A program made the translations under genes and the position numbers. From the NCBI GenBank assembly GCA_013286205.1, contig JABDGD010000012.1:1-61359 (forward strand): a stretch of 61,359 bases of DNA, written 5' to 3'. Each line of letters opens with the position of its first letter. Positions within the stretch are counted from its first letter, which is position 1. Under the pieces are notes generated by a model. It was not told where the DNA came from. It ran no database searches and worked only from the letters and a program-made list of their open reading frames with translations. Below are positions 61,358-61,359 of this stretch, in pieces. This stretch comes from Candidatus Firestoneibacteriota bacterium. GTDB lineage: Bacteria; Oederibacteriota; Muellerivitia; Muellerivitales; Muellerivitaceae.

Positions 61358-61359
61358 GC

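Overview
The window looks like a chromosomal segment of an uncultured Gram-negative bacterium of moderate GC. It encodes outer-membrane beta-barrels, lipoproteins with clear lipoboxes, a periplasmic Cu/Zn superoxide dismutase and an exported carbonic anhydrase. Many secreted proteins carry Thr/Pro-rich (TPT) linkers or tails, a habit seen in several candidate phyla. No 16S/23S rRNA or phylogenetic marker fixes the lineage, so I do not name one.

Layout. 1-9340 (minus strand): a partial GT39-type glycosyltransferase fused to a fatty-acid hydroxylase/sterol desaturase domain, an ArnT-like glycosyltransferase, and a surface set of two paralogous outer-membrane proteins and two NHL beta-propeller lipoproteins. 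9535-14670 (minus): a likely operon of a large GT39-like enzyme, exported beta-carbonic anhydrase, alanine dehydrogenase and a membrane protein. 14803-23451 (plus): an eleven-gene surface-glycan cluster (WbqC-like, methyltransferases, NeuD/PglD-like acyltransferase, glycosidase-like propeller, PhyH dioxygenase, polyprenyl-phosphate GT2, SMR-type flippase subunit, WecE aminotransferase). 23484-32390: a second large GT39-like gene on the minus strand, then a tandemly duplicated pair of (GT39-like + NPCBM) genes on the plus strand. 32412-39343: serS, small and cysteine-cluster proteins, NERD protein, DUF2156, dCMP deaminase, Nudix, and a secreted NHL-SGNH protein. 39466-39858: two tRNA-Ser genes, a hairpin array and a decayed tRNA 3' copy. 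40777-46437: DUF1844, a CruC/CrtC-like pair, a small-RNA-like transcription unit, a PerR/Fur-peroxiredoxin pair, an Acg-like nitroreductase and DUF2203. 46482-57260: transketolase, two pilins, a pyrimidine-dimer glycosylase-like protein, zwf-opcA-pgl (oxidative pentose phosphate), ferredoxin-MBL, PstS-like and cysH. 57285-61357: a lipoprotein/OMP pair, a PAP2-dikinase-like fusion, sodC and a shikimate kinase-like gene.

How the genes fit together. The strongest theme is lipid-linked sugar transfer: the GT2 at 18608 and the SMR protein at 19551 could make and flip a polyprenyl-phosphate sugar, and up to six GT-C enzymes nearby could use it. WecE would supply an aminodeoxysugar nucleotide and the NeuD-like enzyme could acetylate it. 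A second theme is redox: PerR-like regulator, peroxiredoxin, sodC and NADPH from zwf-opcA-pgl. The items I would check first are the structured RNA unit at 43529-43695, the hairpin array behind tRNA-Ser at 39703-39858, and the two domain fusions at 1-2252 and 58404-59981.
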